DNA of 37,816 bases from Acidobacteriota bacterium (GTDB lineage Bacteria; Acidobacteriota; Vicinamibacteria; Marinacidobacterales; Marinacidobacteraceae): contig JAJEAO010000078.1 of assembly GCA_022822745.1 (NCBI GenBank), forward strand, positions 1 to 37,816. Reading direction: 5' to 3'. Under the pieces are notes generated by a model, which worked only from the letters and a program-made list of their open reading frames with translations, had not been told where the DNA came from and made no database searches. Positions 25,020 to 32,913 of the stretch are shown in pieces. Position numbers and translations under genes: made by a program. The number at the start of each line of letters is the position of its first letter. Position 1 is the stretch's first letter.

Positions 25020-26323
25020 GGCGCTGCCCCCGTCCACCGGCGATGCGGCGCCCGGCCGCGGAACCCCGGCTTCGCATAGAGGATCTGCGCCACCGAGATC
25101 GCGCGCTCGAGGAAGCCGGCCTCGCAGTAGGCGAAGTAGAAGCGCCACTTGCGTCGCTCCCACCGGGACATCCCGAGTCCGGCGATCCGGTCGGCGTTCG
25201 CCTCGAAGCGGCTTCGCCAGGCGGCGAGCGTCGGGGGGTAGTGCGCGGTGAGGTCTTCGAGGTCGAGGAGACGCAGGTCGGACGCCGTCGCCGCGCAGGC
25301 CTGGAGCCGCGCCAGCGATGGCAGGAGGCCGCCGGGGAAGATGTGGCGCTGGGTGAAGTCCACGGAACGGCGGTAGCGCTCGTAGCGCTGGTCCGGGATC
25401 AGGATGGCCTGGAGGAGGGCCAGCCCTCCGGGGCGGAGGAGGCCGGAGACGGCGGTGAGGTAGTCGGGGAGCCCGCGGTGTCCGACGGCTTCGATCATCT
25501 CGATGGAGACCAGCTTGTCGAAGCCGCCGGGCAGCCGCAGCGCCAGCGCGCGGTAGTCCTCGCCGAGCACGGTGACGCGATCCGCGAGACCGGCCTCGGC
25601 CACGGCGCGCCGGGCGTGGGCGAGCTGCCGCTCCGAGATCGTCGTGGTCACGACCCGGCAGCCGCGGGTTCGCGCAGCGTGGATCGCGAGCGAGCCCCAT
25701 CCGGTTCCGATCTCCACGAGCCGGTCCCGGGGGCAGAGGTCCAATTTCCGGCAGACGAGCTCCAGCTTCGCCTGCTGCGCCTCGTCGAGCGAGGCGTCCT
25801 CCCGCTCGAACACGCCGCACGAGTAGGTGAGGCCCGGATCGAGGAAGGCGGCGAAGAACGAGTTGCCGGTGTCGTAATGCGCCGCGATGTTGCGCCGGCT
25901 TCCGGCCGGGGTGTTCCGGCGGCGCCGGTGCGCCAGCCGGCGAAGCGGCGTCACGAGTCGGGCGGCGCCCCCGTCGAGCCGGCGAAGCGCCTCCCGGTTC
26001 CGGGCCATGACGCGGACCACCGCGGTCGGGTCTTCCGAGGTCCACCAGCCGCTCGACCACGCTTCCCCGGCGCCGATGGAGCCCCCGACGGCGAGGGCGG
26101 TCCAGCACGCCGGATCGTGGACCGTCAGCCGCGCCGTGAGCGGAGGATCCCCCGGGACGCGCCCGAAGACACGCCGCGTCGCCCCCTCGGCGATTTCGAT
26201 CCGTCCGGATTCGATCGCTCGCAGCCGGGCCAGAACGAGCCGTCGGGCCAGCCGATCCCGCCACCGGCCGCTGCCGGTCAGGAGCGCCCGGGATGCGGAT
26301 GGAACGGTGTTCTCTTGAGCCAA
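25016..26323 (-). CDS. Cyclopropane-fatty-acyl-phospholipid synthase family protein
   Basis: A 435-residue protein with the two-part Cfa architecture: an N-terminal lipid-binding region (about 35-120) and a SAM domain. It has NIAAHYDTGNSFFAAFLDPGLTYSCG (145-170), SAM motif VEIGTGWGSLA (203-213), SIEMIEAVGH and FTQRHIFPGG. It should transfer a methylene or methyl group from SAM to unsaturated acyl chains in phospholipids. TTG at 26323 (MAQENTV) is chosen because GGGAGG lies ten bases upstream and no ATG or GTG occurs before the conserved part; this makes it overlap the DUF1365 gene by 46 bases. The start remains uncertain. Confidence 0.87.
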   Translation of the reverse strand: MAQENTVPSASRALLTGSGRWRDRLARRLVLARLRAIESGRIEIAEGATRRVFGRVPGDPPLTARLTVHDPACWTALAVGGSIGAGEAWSSGWWTSEDPTAVVRVMARNREALRRLDGGAARLVTPLRRLAHRRRRNTPAGSRRNIAAHYDTGNSFFAAFLDPGLTYSCGVFEREDASLDEAQQAKLELVCRKLDLCPRDRLVEIGTGWGSLAIHAARTRGCRVVTTTISERQLAHARRAVAEAGLADRVTVLGEDYRALALRLPGGFDKLVSIEMIEAVGHRGLPDYLTAVSGLLRPGGLALLQAILIPDQRYERYRRSVDFTQRHIFPGGLLPSLARLQACAATASDLRLLDLEDLTAHYPPTLAAWRSRFEANADRIAGLGMSRWERRKWRFYFAYCEAGFLERAISVAQILYAKPGFRGRAPHRRWTGAAP

Positions 26324-27063
26324 AGCCTGAGAGCCTCCCAGTGGATCCGGACGGCGACCCAGACGGTCATCGCCGGGAATCGGACGAGCGTCCACGCGAG
26401 GCGTCGCCCGGTGATCTCGCGCCGCTCGAGGCGCAGCAGCGCGTCGAAGACCCGGGCGCCGTCCCGCCGGTTCTCGATGTACACGTCGAGTCGCGGTCCC
26501 GGCCGGTTCAGTCGCCAGCGGTACTCCATGTCCATGGGCAGGAACGGCGAGACATGGAACTCCTTGAGATGGCGACTCCTGCCCGTCTCGGCCTCGGCGC
26601 CGTCGAGCACGTAGCAGTGCCGCTCTCCCCACGGCGTGTTGTGGACTTCGGCGACGATGGCCTCGACGTTCCGATCCTCCCGGTCGAAACAGTAGTAGAG
26701 GCTGAGCGGATTGAAGCAGTGGCCGAAGCTGCGCAGGTGGGTGAGCAGCCGGATCGCCCCCCGGGGACGGCGACCGGTCCGGGCCTCCACCAGGTCCCGG
26801 ACGGCTTCATCGAGCGGAGTGGCGGGGTCGCCCAGGTGGTCGCGCCGGTCGAACCAGACCAGGTTGCGGCGCCGTCCCGACCACAGCCAGCGTCCGGCGA
26901 AGACGGTGTCCCGTTCCGCGAGGTCCAGCCAGGTCAGGTAGAGGGAGGCCTCGAAGACATGCGGCCGGGGCAGGAATCGCCGGTGGCGCAATCGTCCGAC
27001 GTAGAACGCGCTGTGGCGCAACCGTTCGACATGGAACGCGCTGTGGCTGGCGGGTCGCGTCAT
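26278..27063 (-). CDS. DUF1365 family protein
   Basis: A 261-residue protein of the DUF1365 family. The usual opening SAFYVGRLRHRRFLPRPHVFEASLYLTWLDL is followed by LLTHLRSFGHCFNPLSLYYCFD and EVHNTPWGERHCYVL, all family landmarks. It is regularly encoded between a flavin oxidase and a Cfa-like enzyme and is thought to act in fatty-acid modification, but its biochemical role is not settled. Here the N-terminus is extended by an extra near-copy of ten residues (HSAFHVERLR) encoded by a 30-base tandem repeat, so the real start may be internal. ATG 27063 overlaps the stop of the flavin gene. Confidence 0.86.
   Translation of the reverse strand: MTRPASHSAFHVERLRHSAFYVGRLRHRRFLPRPHVFEASLYLTWLDLAERDTVFAGRWLWSGRRRNLVWFDRRDHLGDPATPLDEAVRDLVEARTGRRPRGAIRLLTHLRSFGHCFNPLSLYYCFDREDRNVEAIVAEVHNTPWGERHCYVLDGAEAETGRSRHLKEFHVSPFLPMDMEYRWRLNRPGPRLDVYIENRRDGARVFDALLRLERREITGRRLAWTLVRFPAMTVWVAVRIHWEALRLWLKRTPFHPHPGRS
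26981..27047 (-). repeat. 30-base tandem repeat at the DUF1365 N-terminus
   Basis: Units 26981-27010 and 27011-27040 agree at 25 of 30 bases, with a 7-base start of a third unit. In protein they give RHSAFxVxRL repeated with a ten-residue period; the extra unit lies outside the conserved domain. Confidence 0.7.
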
Positions 27064-28355
27064 CCCTCGATGCCGAAGCGCCGCGCCACCGCGAGCGCGC
27101 TCACGACGCCGTCCTCGTGGAAGCCGCGCCCCCAGTAGGCGCCGCAGAAGTGGATCCGGTCCGCGCCGCTGATTTCGGCCCGGCGGGCCTGGGCCGCCAC
27201 CGCGGCCTCGGTGAAGCGGGGATGGGCGAAGTCGAACCGCGCCAGCACTCTCCTCTCGTCCACCCGGTCCGCCAGGTTGAGCGAGACACAGTACGTCGTC
27301 GAGGTCGGGAGGCTCTGGAGCCGGGTCATGTCGTAGGTCACCGCGACCGGCCGCCCCGGTTCGCGCGGCGTCCGGTAGTTCCAGCTCGCCCAGGCGCGCC
27401 GCTGGCGGGGGAGCACCGAGGCGTCGGTGTGGAGGATGGCGGGATTCGGCTGGTAGGGGATCGCGCCGAGGACCTCCGCTTCGAGCGGCGTCGGGGGCGC
27501 CAGCATCCGGAGCGCCTGATCGCTGTGGGTGGCCACCACGACCTGGTCGAAGCGCATCCGATCGGAGTCCGTTGCGACTTCGACGCCGTCCCGACGCCGG
27601 CGGATCCGCCGGACCGGCGTTCCGGCCCGGATGCGGTCGGCGAACGGCTGGATCAGGCGGTCCACGTACCGCTGCGACCCGCCCCGGATCACCCGCCAGA
27701 CGGGGCGCCCGGAGAGATCGAGCAGGCGGTGATTGTCGAGGAAGCCGAGCACGAACCGCGCGGGCGTGTCGAGGATCCGCTTCGGGTCGGTGGACCAGAT
27801 CGACGCGGTCAGCGGGATCAGGTAGTGCTCGGCGAGATCCTGGCCGAGTCTCCGCGCGGTGAGGAAGTCGCGCAGTGTGCCGTCGAGATCGCTTCGGAGG
27901 GCGCGCTTCGCTGCCCGGTGGAAGCGCAGGATCTGCACCAGGAAGCCGTAGTGGGCCGGACGCAGCAGGTTGCGTCGCGAGGCGAACAGGCCGTCGAGGT
28001 GGCTGCCTGCGTATTCGAGGCCGGTCCGTTCGCAGGTGACGCTGAAGCTCATCGTGCTCGGCTGGCTTTCGACGCCGAGCTGATCGAGCAGCCGGACGAA
28101 GTGCGGGTAGTTCCGCTCGTTGTACACGATGAAGCCGGCGTCCACCGCGAGCGGACCGGCAGCGTCGGCGACTTCGGTCGTGACGGTGTGTCCCCCCACC
28201 CGGGCTCCCGCCTCGAAGACCGTCACCCGGTGGCGCGTCGCGAGGAGGCGCGCCGCCACCAGCCCGGAGACGCCCGCGCCGATGACCGCGACCGACTGAC
28301 CGGCGGCTGGCGCGGGGCCGGTCGCGCCCCTCGCTGGCCTCTCCGCCGGACTCAC
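27060..28355 (-). CDS. FAD-dependent amine-oxidase-like protein of a fatty-acid modification cluster
   Basis: A 431-residue flavoprotein. The Rossmann motif VIGAGVSG (24-31) with the acidic end VFEAG and GGHTVTTE is followed by DAGFIVYNERNYPHFVRLLDQLG, a signature of the family found with DUF1365 and Cfa genes. The C-terminal FAD contact is FCGAYWGRGFHEDGVVSAL. In Rhodobacter sphaeroides a related flavin protein belongs to the singlet-oxygen (sigma-E/ChrR) regulon and takes part in unusual, furan-type fatty-acid formation. A desaturase-like role on methylated acyl chains is therefore inferred. GTG 28355 is used; the ribosome site is weak. It is the first gene of the minus-strand operon, divergent from the MerR/B12 regulator. 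Confidence 0.88.
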   Translation of the reverse strand: MSPAERPARGATGPAPAAGQSVAVIGAGVSGLVAARLLATRHRVTVFEAGARVGGHTVTTEVADAAGPLAVDAGFIVYNERNYPHFVRLLDQLGVESQPSTMSFSVTCERTGLEYAGSHLDGLFASRRNLLRPAHYGFLVQILRFHRAAKRALRSDLDGTLRDFLTARRLGQDLAEHYLIPLTASIWSTDPKRILDTPARFVLGFLDNHRLLDLSGRPVWRVIRGGSQRYVDRLIQPFADRIRAGTPVRRIRRRRDGVEVATDSDRMRFDQVVVATHSDQALRMLAPPTPLEAEVLGAIPYQPNPAILHTDASVLPRQRRAWASWNYRTPREPGRPVAVTYDMTRLQSLPTSTTYCVSLNLADRVDERRVLARFDFAHPRFTEAAVAAQARRAEISGADRIHFCGAYWGRGFHEDGVVSALAVARRFGIEG

Positions 28356-28472
28356 CGGGGCATCCCGAGGGACGCAGGTGCTGTCCTGGTCCCGGTCTGA
28401 GACGGAGGGTCAAGCGTGCAAATCACTCGCGCGACACTTTTCCGGAGATTCGATCGAAGCAGAATCTGCGGG

Positions 28473-28511
28473 AATATACGACATGTATCAACACGATGTC
28501 GCATCTATAAT
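28473..28511. promoter_or_regulatory. Divergent promoter and operator candidate of the lipid cluster
   Basis: An AT-rich island in a GC-rich setting. It contains an inverted repeat CGACAT-N11-ATGTCG (28479-28484 and 28496-28501), a TATATT on the minus strand (28478-28473) with GCGACA 18 bases before it, and a perfect TATAAT on the plus strand (28506-28511). The dyad lies between the two, as expected for a shared operator. It covers the proposed ATG 28483 of the regulator gene, so either the true start is downstream (GTG 28522) or the operator overlaps the coding start. Confidence 0.45.
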
Positions 28512-29403
28512 CGTTCAAATCGTGCGTAGCGCTCCAGAGTGGCTGACGACGGCGCAGCTCGCGCATGCGATCGGCGTCAGTGATTCCTCCGTCAAGCGAT
28601 GGGTGGATGGAGGTCGGATCAGAGCCGCCCGCACCGCGGGGGGGCACCGTCGGATCCCGCTGGCGGAGGCCGTGCGCTACATCCGCTCCACGGGCCGGGC
28701 GGTGACCCGGCCGGGTGCGCTCGGTCTCGTCGCGTCGGCGTCGCCCGATGACGCCGGTCAGACGCTCGGCGCCCATCTGCTCGCCGGTCGGGCCGCTGAG
28801 GCGCGCGGACTGCTCGAGACGCTCTTCCTCACCGGTTCGAGCGCTGCGGAGATCGCCGATGGACCGCTTCGCCGGGCGATGGCGCGCGCGGGCAGGCGGT
28901 GGCGGGAACACCCGGCGGGCGTCTTCGAAGAGCACCGCGCGACGGAAATCGCGATATCGGGGATGATTCGCGTTCGCGCGCTGCTCGCGCCTGCGCCGGA
29001 TGCCCCGGTCGCGCTCGGGGGAGCGCCCTCGGGAGATCCCTATGTGCTGCCCTCGCTCGCTGCCGCCGCAACGGTGGAAGACTCCGGGATGCAGGCCGTG
29101 AGTCTCGGCCCCGGAACGCCTCTGGAGACGATCGCCCTCGGGGCGGCATCGCTCCGACCGAAGCTCGTCTGGCTCAGCATCACCGCGGCGCCGAATCCGC
29201 GTCTCCTTCGTCGCCAGACCCTCCGGCTCGCCGAGGAGGTGCGCCGTCTCGGGGCGGTGCTGATCGTGGGCGGCGCGGCGCTGGAACGACTCGACCTGCC
29301 TCCCGCCGCGGCGCTCCACGCTGGCCGGTCCATGAGCGAACTCCACGCCTTCGCGCGGGGCATCCTGCTCGCGGCCGGCGCCTCGGCGAGAGGTGCGGCA
29401 TGA
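28483..29403 (+). CDS. MerR-type regulator with degenerate B12-binding domain (CarH/LitR-like)
   Basis: A 306-residue protein with three parts. The helix-turn-helix is at about 18-70 (WLTTAQLAHAIGVSDSSVKRW, then RTAGGHRRIP). A four-helix domain at about 85-170 holds the motif Trp140-x9-Glu150-His151, which in CarH caps adenosylcobalamin. The Rossmann-like B12 fold at about 177-300 includes SLGPGTPLETI and WLSITAAP. The normal cobalt-ligand motif D-x-H-x-x-G is D185-P-Y187-V-L-P190 here, so the axial His is missing. It may bind B12 base-off or not at all. The gene overlaps the desaturase gene (ATGA) and is divergent from the flavin oxidase operon, its likely target. GTG 28522 is an alternative start, next to a TATAAT. 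Light sensing is inference only. Confidence 0.82.
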   Translation: MYQHDVASIIVQIVRSAPEWLTTAQLAHAIGVSDSSVKRWVDGGRIRAARTAGGHRRIPLAEAVRYIRSTGRAVTRPGALGLVASASPDDAGQTLGAHLLAGRAAEARGLLETLFLTGSSAAEIADGPLRRAMARAGRRWREHPAGVFEEHRATEIAISGMIRVRALLAPAPDAPVALGGAPSGDPYVLPSLAAAATVEDSGMQAVSLGPGTPLETIALGAASLRPKLVWLSITAAPNPRLLRRQTLRLAEEVRRLGAVLIVGGAALERLDLPPAAALHAGRSMSELHAFARGILLAAGASARGAA

Positions 29404-30332
29404 CGGTCCTCCGCCGCGCGCTCTCGGTACCGGTCGTCTGGCTGGACAGTTGGAGCTACAGCCCGCCATCCGGGGATCGGGCGATGCGGGTGGATTGGGG
29501 GCGCGTCACCCCGTTCATCATCCTCCACGTTCTCTGTCTCGGCCCCATCTGGGTGGGATGGAGCCCGATTGCAGTGGCCGTGGCGGTGGCGCTCTACTTC
29601 TTCCGCGCCTTCGCGATCACGGCGTTCTACCACCGCCTCTTCTCGCACCGAGCCTACGAGACCTCGCGGCCGATGCAGTTCGTCTTCGCCGTGCTCGGGG
29701 CCAGCGCGGTCCAGCGGGGTCCGCTCTGGTGGGCGGCCCACCACCGGCTGCACCATCGCCGATCGGACGAACCGGATGATGTGCACTCGCCGCGGCAGCA
29801 CGGGTTCTGGTGGAGCCAGATTGGCTGGATCACCGCCCCGGCGAACTTCCCCACCCGGCTCGATGTCGTTCCCGATCTGGCGCGCTATCCGGAGCTGCGC
29901 TGGCTGGACCGCTTCGACACGGTGGTTCCCGCCGCGCTCGCCGGATCGCTCTACCTGCTCGGCGCATGGCTGCCCGGAACGACCGGACCGCAGATGCTGG
30001 TGTGGGGGTTCTTCATCTCGACCGTTGCGCTGCTTCACGGCACCAGCTTCATCAACTCGCTGGCGCACCGCATAGGGCGGCGTCGCTACGAGACCCGGGA
30101 CGACAGCCGCAACAGCCTGTTCCTGGCGATCGTCACGGTCGGCGAGGGCTGGCACAACAACCACCACCGCTACCCGGTCGCGGCCCGCCAGGGGTTCTTC
30201 TGGTGGGAGTTCGACCCGACCTGGTACGCGTTGGTCGTGATGTCCTGGTTCGGCCTCGTCCGGAACCTGCGGCCCGTGCCCGCGTTCCTGAAGAAACCCC
30301 CGGCCGCGGCGGCCGCCTCGCCTCCCACCTGA
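29400..30332 (+). CDS. Membrane fatty acid desaturase (acyl-CoA delta-9-like)
   Basis: A 310-residue membrane di-iron desaturase. It has the three histidine boxes: HRLFSH (78-83), HRLHH (115-119) and HNNHH (252-256), with hydrophobic segments around 38-75 and 175-215. It should introduce a double bond in acyl chains, supplying the unsaturated lipids that Cfa-type enzymes act on. ATG 29400 overlaps the regulator stop and has AGAGGTG just upstream. A desaturase co-translated with a CarH-like regulator and facing a Cfa operon supports a lipid-remodelling circuit. Confidence 0.93.
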   Translation: MTVLRRALSVPVVWLDSWSYSPPSGDRAMRVDWGRVTPFIILHVLCLGPIWVGWSPIAVAVAVALYFFRAFAITAFYHRLFSHRAYETSRPMQFVFAVLGASAVQRGPLWWAAHHRLHHRRSDEPDDVHSPRQHGFWWSQIGWITAPANFPTRLDVVPDLARYPELRWLDRFDTVVPAALAGSLYLLGAWLPGTTGPQMLVWGFFISTVALLHGTSFINSLAHRIGRRRYETRDDSRNSLFLAIVTVGEGWHNNHHRYPVAARQGFFWWEFDPTWYALVVMSWFGLVRNLRPVPAFLKKPPAAAAASPPT

Positions 30333-30355
30333 TCCCGCTCCCGGGGATCTCCCCG

Positions 30356-32860
30356 ATGTTCGCCGCGATCCCCCGGCCCCGCGCTCGCCACCGGATGGTC
30401 CGGTTCACCGCGATGTTCCTCGTCGCCTCATCGGTCGCCGGGTCGGCGAGCGCCGGCCGGCAGGCGCCGGTCGGGTCGCCCGAGGAGACTCCCGTCGTCC
30501 GCGAGATCCGGGGGCGGATCCTCGACCAGGCAACCGGGGAGCCGATCGCCGGCGCCACCGTTTCCGCCGGCGGGAGCACGGCGTCCTCCGGGCCCGACGG
30601 TCGTTTCGTCATCGAGGCGCCGGCCTCGGCCGGCGTTCTCGCCGTCGCCGCCGAGGGCTACTTCGAGATCACGGTCGCGGCGCCCGACGCCGGGCCGGTC
30701 GAAATCCGGCTCGTGGCGCAGCGCATCACCGAGACGGTCGAGGTCGTGGCCGAAACACCCGAGCTCGACCGGCCGGCGGCCGTCCGGGTGGAGCCGCGGG
30801 AGGTGCTCGAGACCGCCGGGTCGGTGGACAACATCTTCCGCGCCCTCGGGACGCTGCCCGGCGTGGCGCAGACTTCCGACTTCGGCAGTTTCCTCTCGGT
30901 CCGCGGCGGCGGCCCCGACCAGAACCTCACGCTGATGGACGGCGTGGAGGTCCACAACCCCTACCGCCTGTTCGGGCTGGTCAGCGCCTTCCATCCGGAG
31001 ACGGTCGCCGATTTTTCGCTCTCGGCTGGCGGCTTCGGCGCGGCCTACGGAGACCGCCTCTCGTCGCTCCTCATCGTGAACAACCGGAGCGGCCGCCGGG
31101 ACTTCGGCGCCACCGCCTCGCTGAGCGTCACCGACGGCAACGTGGTCGGGGAGGGGCCGCTGCCGGGGCAGGGGGCTTGGCTGCTGAGCGCCCGCCGCAC
31201 CTACTACGACGTCGTCGTGGGACGGATCTTCGATCAGGACTTCCCCTCCTTCGCCGACGTCCAGCTCCGCGGCGACTGGTCGTGGGGGCCCGGCCACCGG
31301 TTCACGCTGACCGGGCTCCAGGGCCGCGAAGACACCGATTTCTCCTTCGAGGACGAGGACGAGGGGGACGAGCGGGTCGCCTTCGATGGGGACACCGCGA
31401 ACGACCTCCTCTCGGCGCGCCTCGACGCGGTCATCTCGGACCGGGCGACTTCCACGACGATCCTCGCCTGGTACCGCAACGTCGAGAACCTCGACTTCGA
31501 CGCCGAACTGCGGACCGGCAGCCGCGTCGCGGAGGGGGCGCGGGACGAGATCGAGGGACCGCTCGAGCAGCTCGCGTTTCGTCGCGAGCTGGCGGTTCGG
31601 GACTTCTCGTTCCGGCAGGAGCTCGGGCTCGAGGCGGGCCGTCGGCACTTTCTGGGCGTCGGGGTCGAGCTCCACCGCCTGCGATCCTCGCTCGACCAGG
31701 TGATCGCCGGCATCCGCAACACCAGCGAGGCGAACCCGACCAGCATCCGGGGCGGCTCGGCGCTGCCGGATTTCCTCGACTCGGAACTCGACGGGCTCCG
31801 CGGCGGCGCCTGGGTCCAGGACACCCTCCGCATCAGCGAGCGCTTCTCGATCGAGCCCGGTCTGCGGCTGGAGTGGAGCACGGTGAACGGGCGAAGCACG
31901 CTGTCCCCCCGGTTCGCGGCGAGCTGGGAGCTGGGCGGGGGCGTTCGCGCCCGCGCCGCCGGCGGGCTCTACACGCAGAGTCCGGGCTGGGAGAAGCTGC
32001 TCGCCTCGGACACGCTGCTGGACCTGAATGCGGTGGATCAGCTCGCGCACGAACGCGCGCTCCACGCCGTCGTCGGCCTCGAGAAGTCGCTCGGAACCGC
32101 CGCCAACCTGCGCGTGGAGGGCTACTGGAAGCGCTACGACGACCTGCTCTCGGGGCGACTGGAGACGCCTGCGGAGACGGCGCGCCGGGTGGCCCGCTAC
32201 GACTTCCCCGTCGAGTTCGCCGACTCGGTGCCCGGCGCCGCGCAGATCACGATCACGCCGGAGAACGGAAGCCGCGGCGTCGCCCGCGGCGTGGACATCT
32301 ACCTCGAGCGGAACGATCCGGCGTCGCGCCTGGTGGGCTGGGCCTCGTGGTCGCTCGGCCGGGCCGAGCGCGAGGCGTGGGGGGTGAAGTTCCCCTTCGA
32401 CTACGACCGCCCCCAGGCGCTGAACCTGGTCGGCGTGTACCGGCTCTCGGAGCGGTTCACCCTCGCGGGCACCGGGCGGATCGCCAGCGGATTCCCCTAC
32501 ACGCCGGCGGTGGGCGTCCGGGTCGAGGCCACCGAGACCCCTTCCGGCCGTCTCATCCCGAGCCGGGACGGACGCGGCCGGCCGCTCTACACCGTGGACC
32601 TCGGCGGTCTCGACAACCTCAACGCCGCCCGGCTCCCGACCTACGCCCGCCTGGATCTCCGTTTCACCTACCGTCACGGGGGCCCCGGAGGGCGCTGGTC
32701 GGCCTACGCCGAAGTGCTCAACGTGACCGGGCGCGAGAACAGCGTCCGGATGGCGCAGGAGGTGGGGCCGGCCCCGGACGGTGGCCGGCCGGTCGTGACC
32801 GACGATCCGGAGCCCGGGTTCCCCCGCATCCCGACAGTCGGCATTCGCCTCCGCTTCTGA
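30356..32860 (+). CDS. TonB-dependent outer-membrane receptor with carboxypeptidase-regulatory-like N-domain
   Basis: An 834-residue outer-membrane protein. A signal peptide (about 16-34, ending GSASAG) leads to a CarboxypepD_reg-like beta domain (about 48-125, RGRILDQATGEPIAGATVS...). The plug follows (about 130-260) with FLSVRGGGPDQNLTLMDGVEVHNPYRLFGL, then a beta-barrel ending in the aromatic IRLRF. No clear TonB box is seen. The ligand is unknown; no SusD partner is nearby. ATG 30395 (MVRFTAMFL) is an alternative start that gives a more regular signal peptide. It lies 23 bases after the desaturase gene, so it may be read through from that promoter. Confidence 0.88.
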   Translation: MFAAIPRPRARHRMVRFTAMFLVASSVAGSASAGRQAPVGSPEETPVVREIRGRILDQATGEPIAGATVSAGGSTASSGPDGRFVIEAPASAGVLAVAAEGYFEITVAAPDAGPVEIRLVAQRITETVEVVAETPELDRPAAVRVEPREVLETAGSVDNIFRALGTLPGVAQTSDFGSFLSVRGGGPDQNLTLMDGVEVHNPYRLFGLVSAFHPETVADFSLSAGGFGAAYGDRLSSLLIVNNRSGRRDFGATASLSVTDGNVVGEGPLPGQGAWLLSARRTYYDVVVGRIFDQDFPSFADVQLRGDWSWGPGHRFTLTGLQGREDTDFSFEDEDEGDERVAFDGDTANDLLSARLDAVISDRATSTTILAWYRNVENLDFDAELRTGSRVAEGARDEIEGPLEQLAFRRELAVRDFSFRQELGLEAGRRHFLGVGVELHRLRSSLDQVIAGIRNTSEANPTSIRGGSALPDFLDSELDGLRGGAWVQDTLRISERFSIEPGLRLEWSTVNGRSTLSPRFAASWELGGGVRARAAGGLYTQSPGWEKLLASDTLLDLNAVDQLAHERALHAVVGLEKSLGTAANLRVEGYWKRYDDLLSGRLETPAETARRVARYDFPVEFADSVPGAAQITITPENGSRGVARGVDIYLERNDPASRLVGWASWSLGRAEREAWGVKFPFDYDRPQALNLVGVYRLSERFTLAGTGRIASGFPYTPAVGVRVEATETPSGRLIPSRDGRGRPLYTVDLGGLDNLNAARLPTYARLDLRFTYRHGGPGGRWSAYAEVLNVTGRENSVRMAQEVGPAPDGGRPVVTDDPEPGFPRIPTVGIRLRF

Positions 32861-32913
32861 CGGGGCCGCTCCTCGGACCCCGGAGTCGCTGCGAGTGCGA
32901 TACTGCGTATCGA

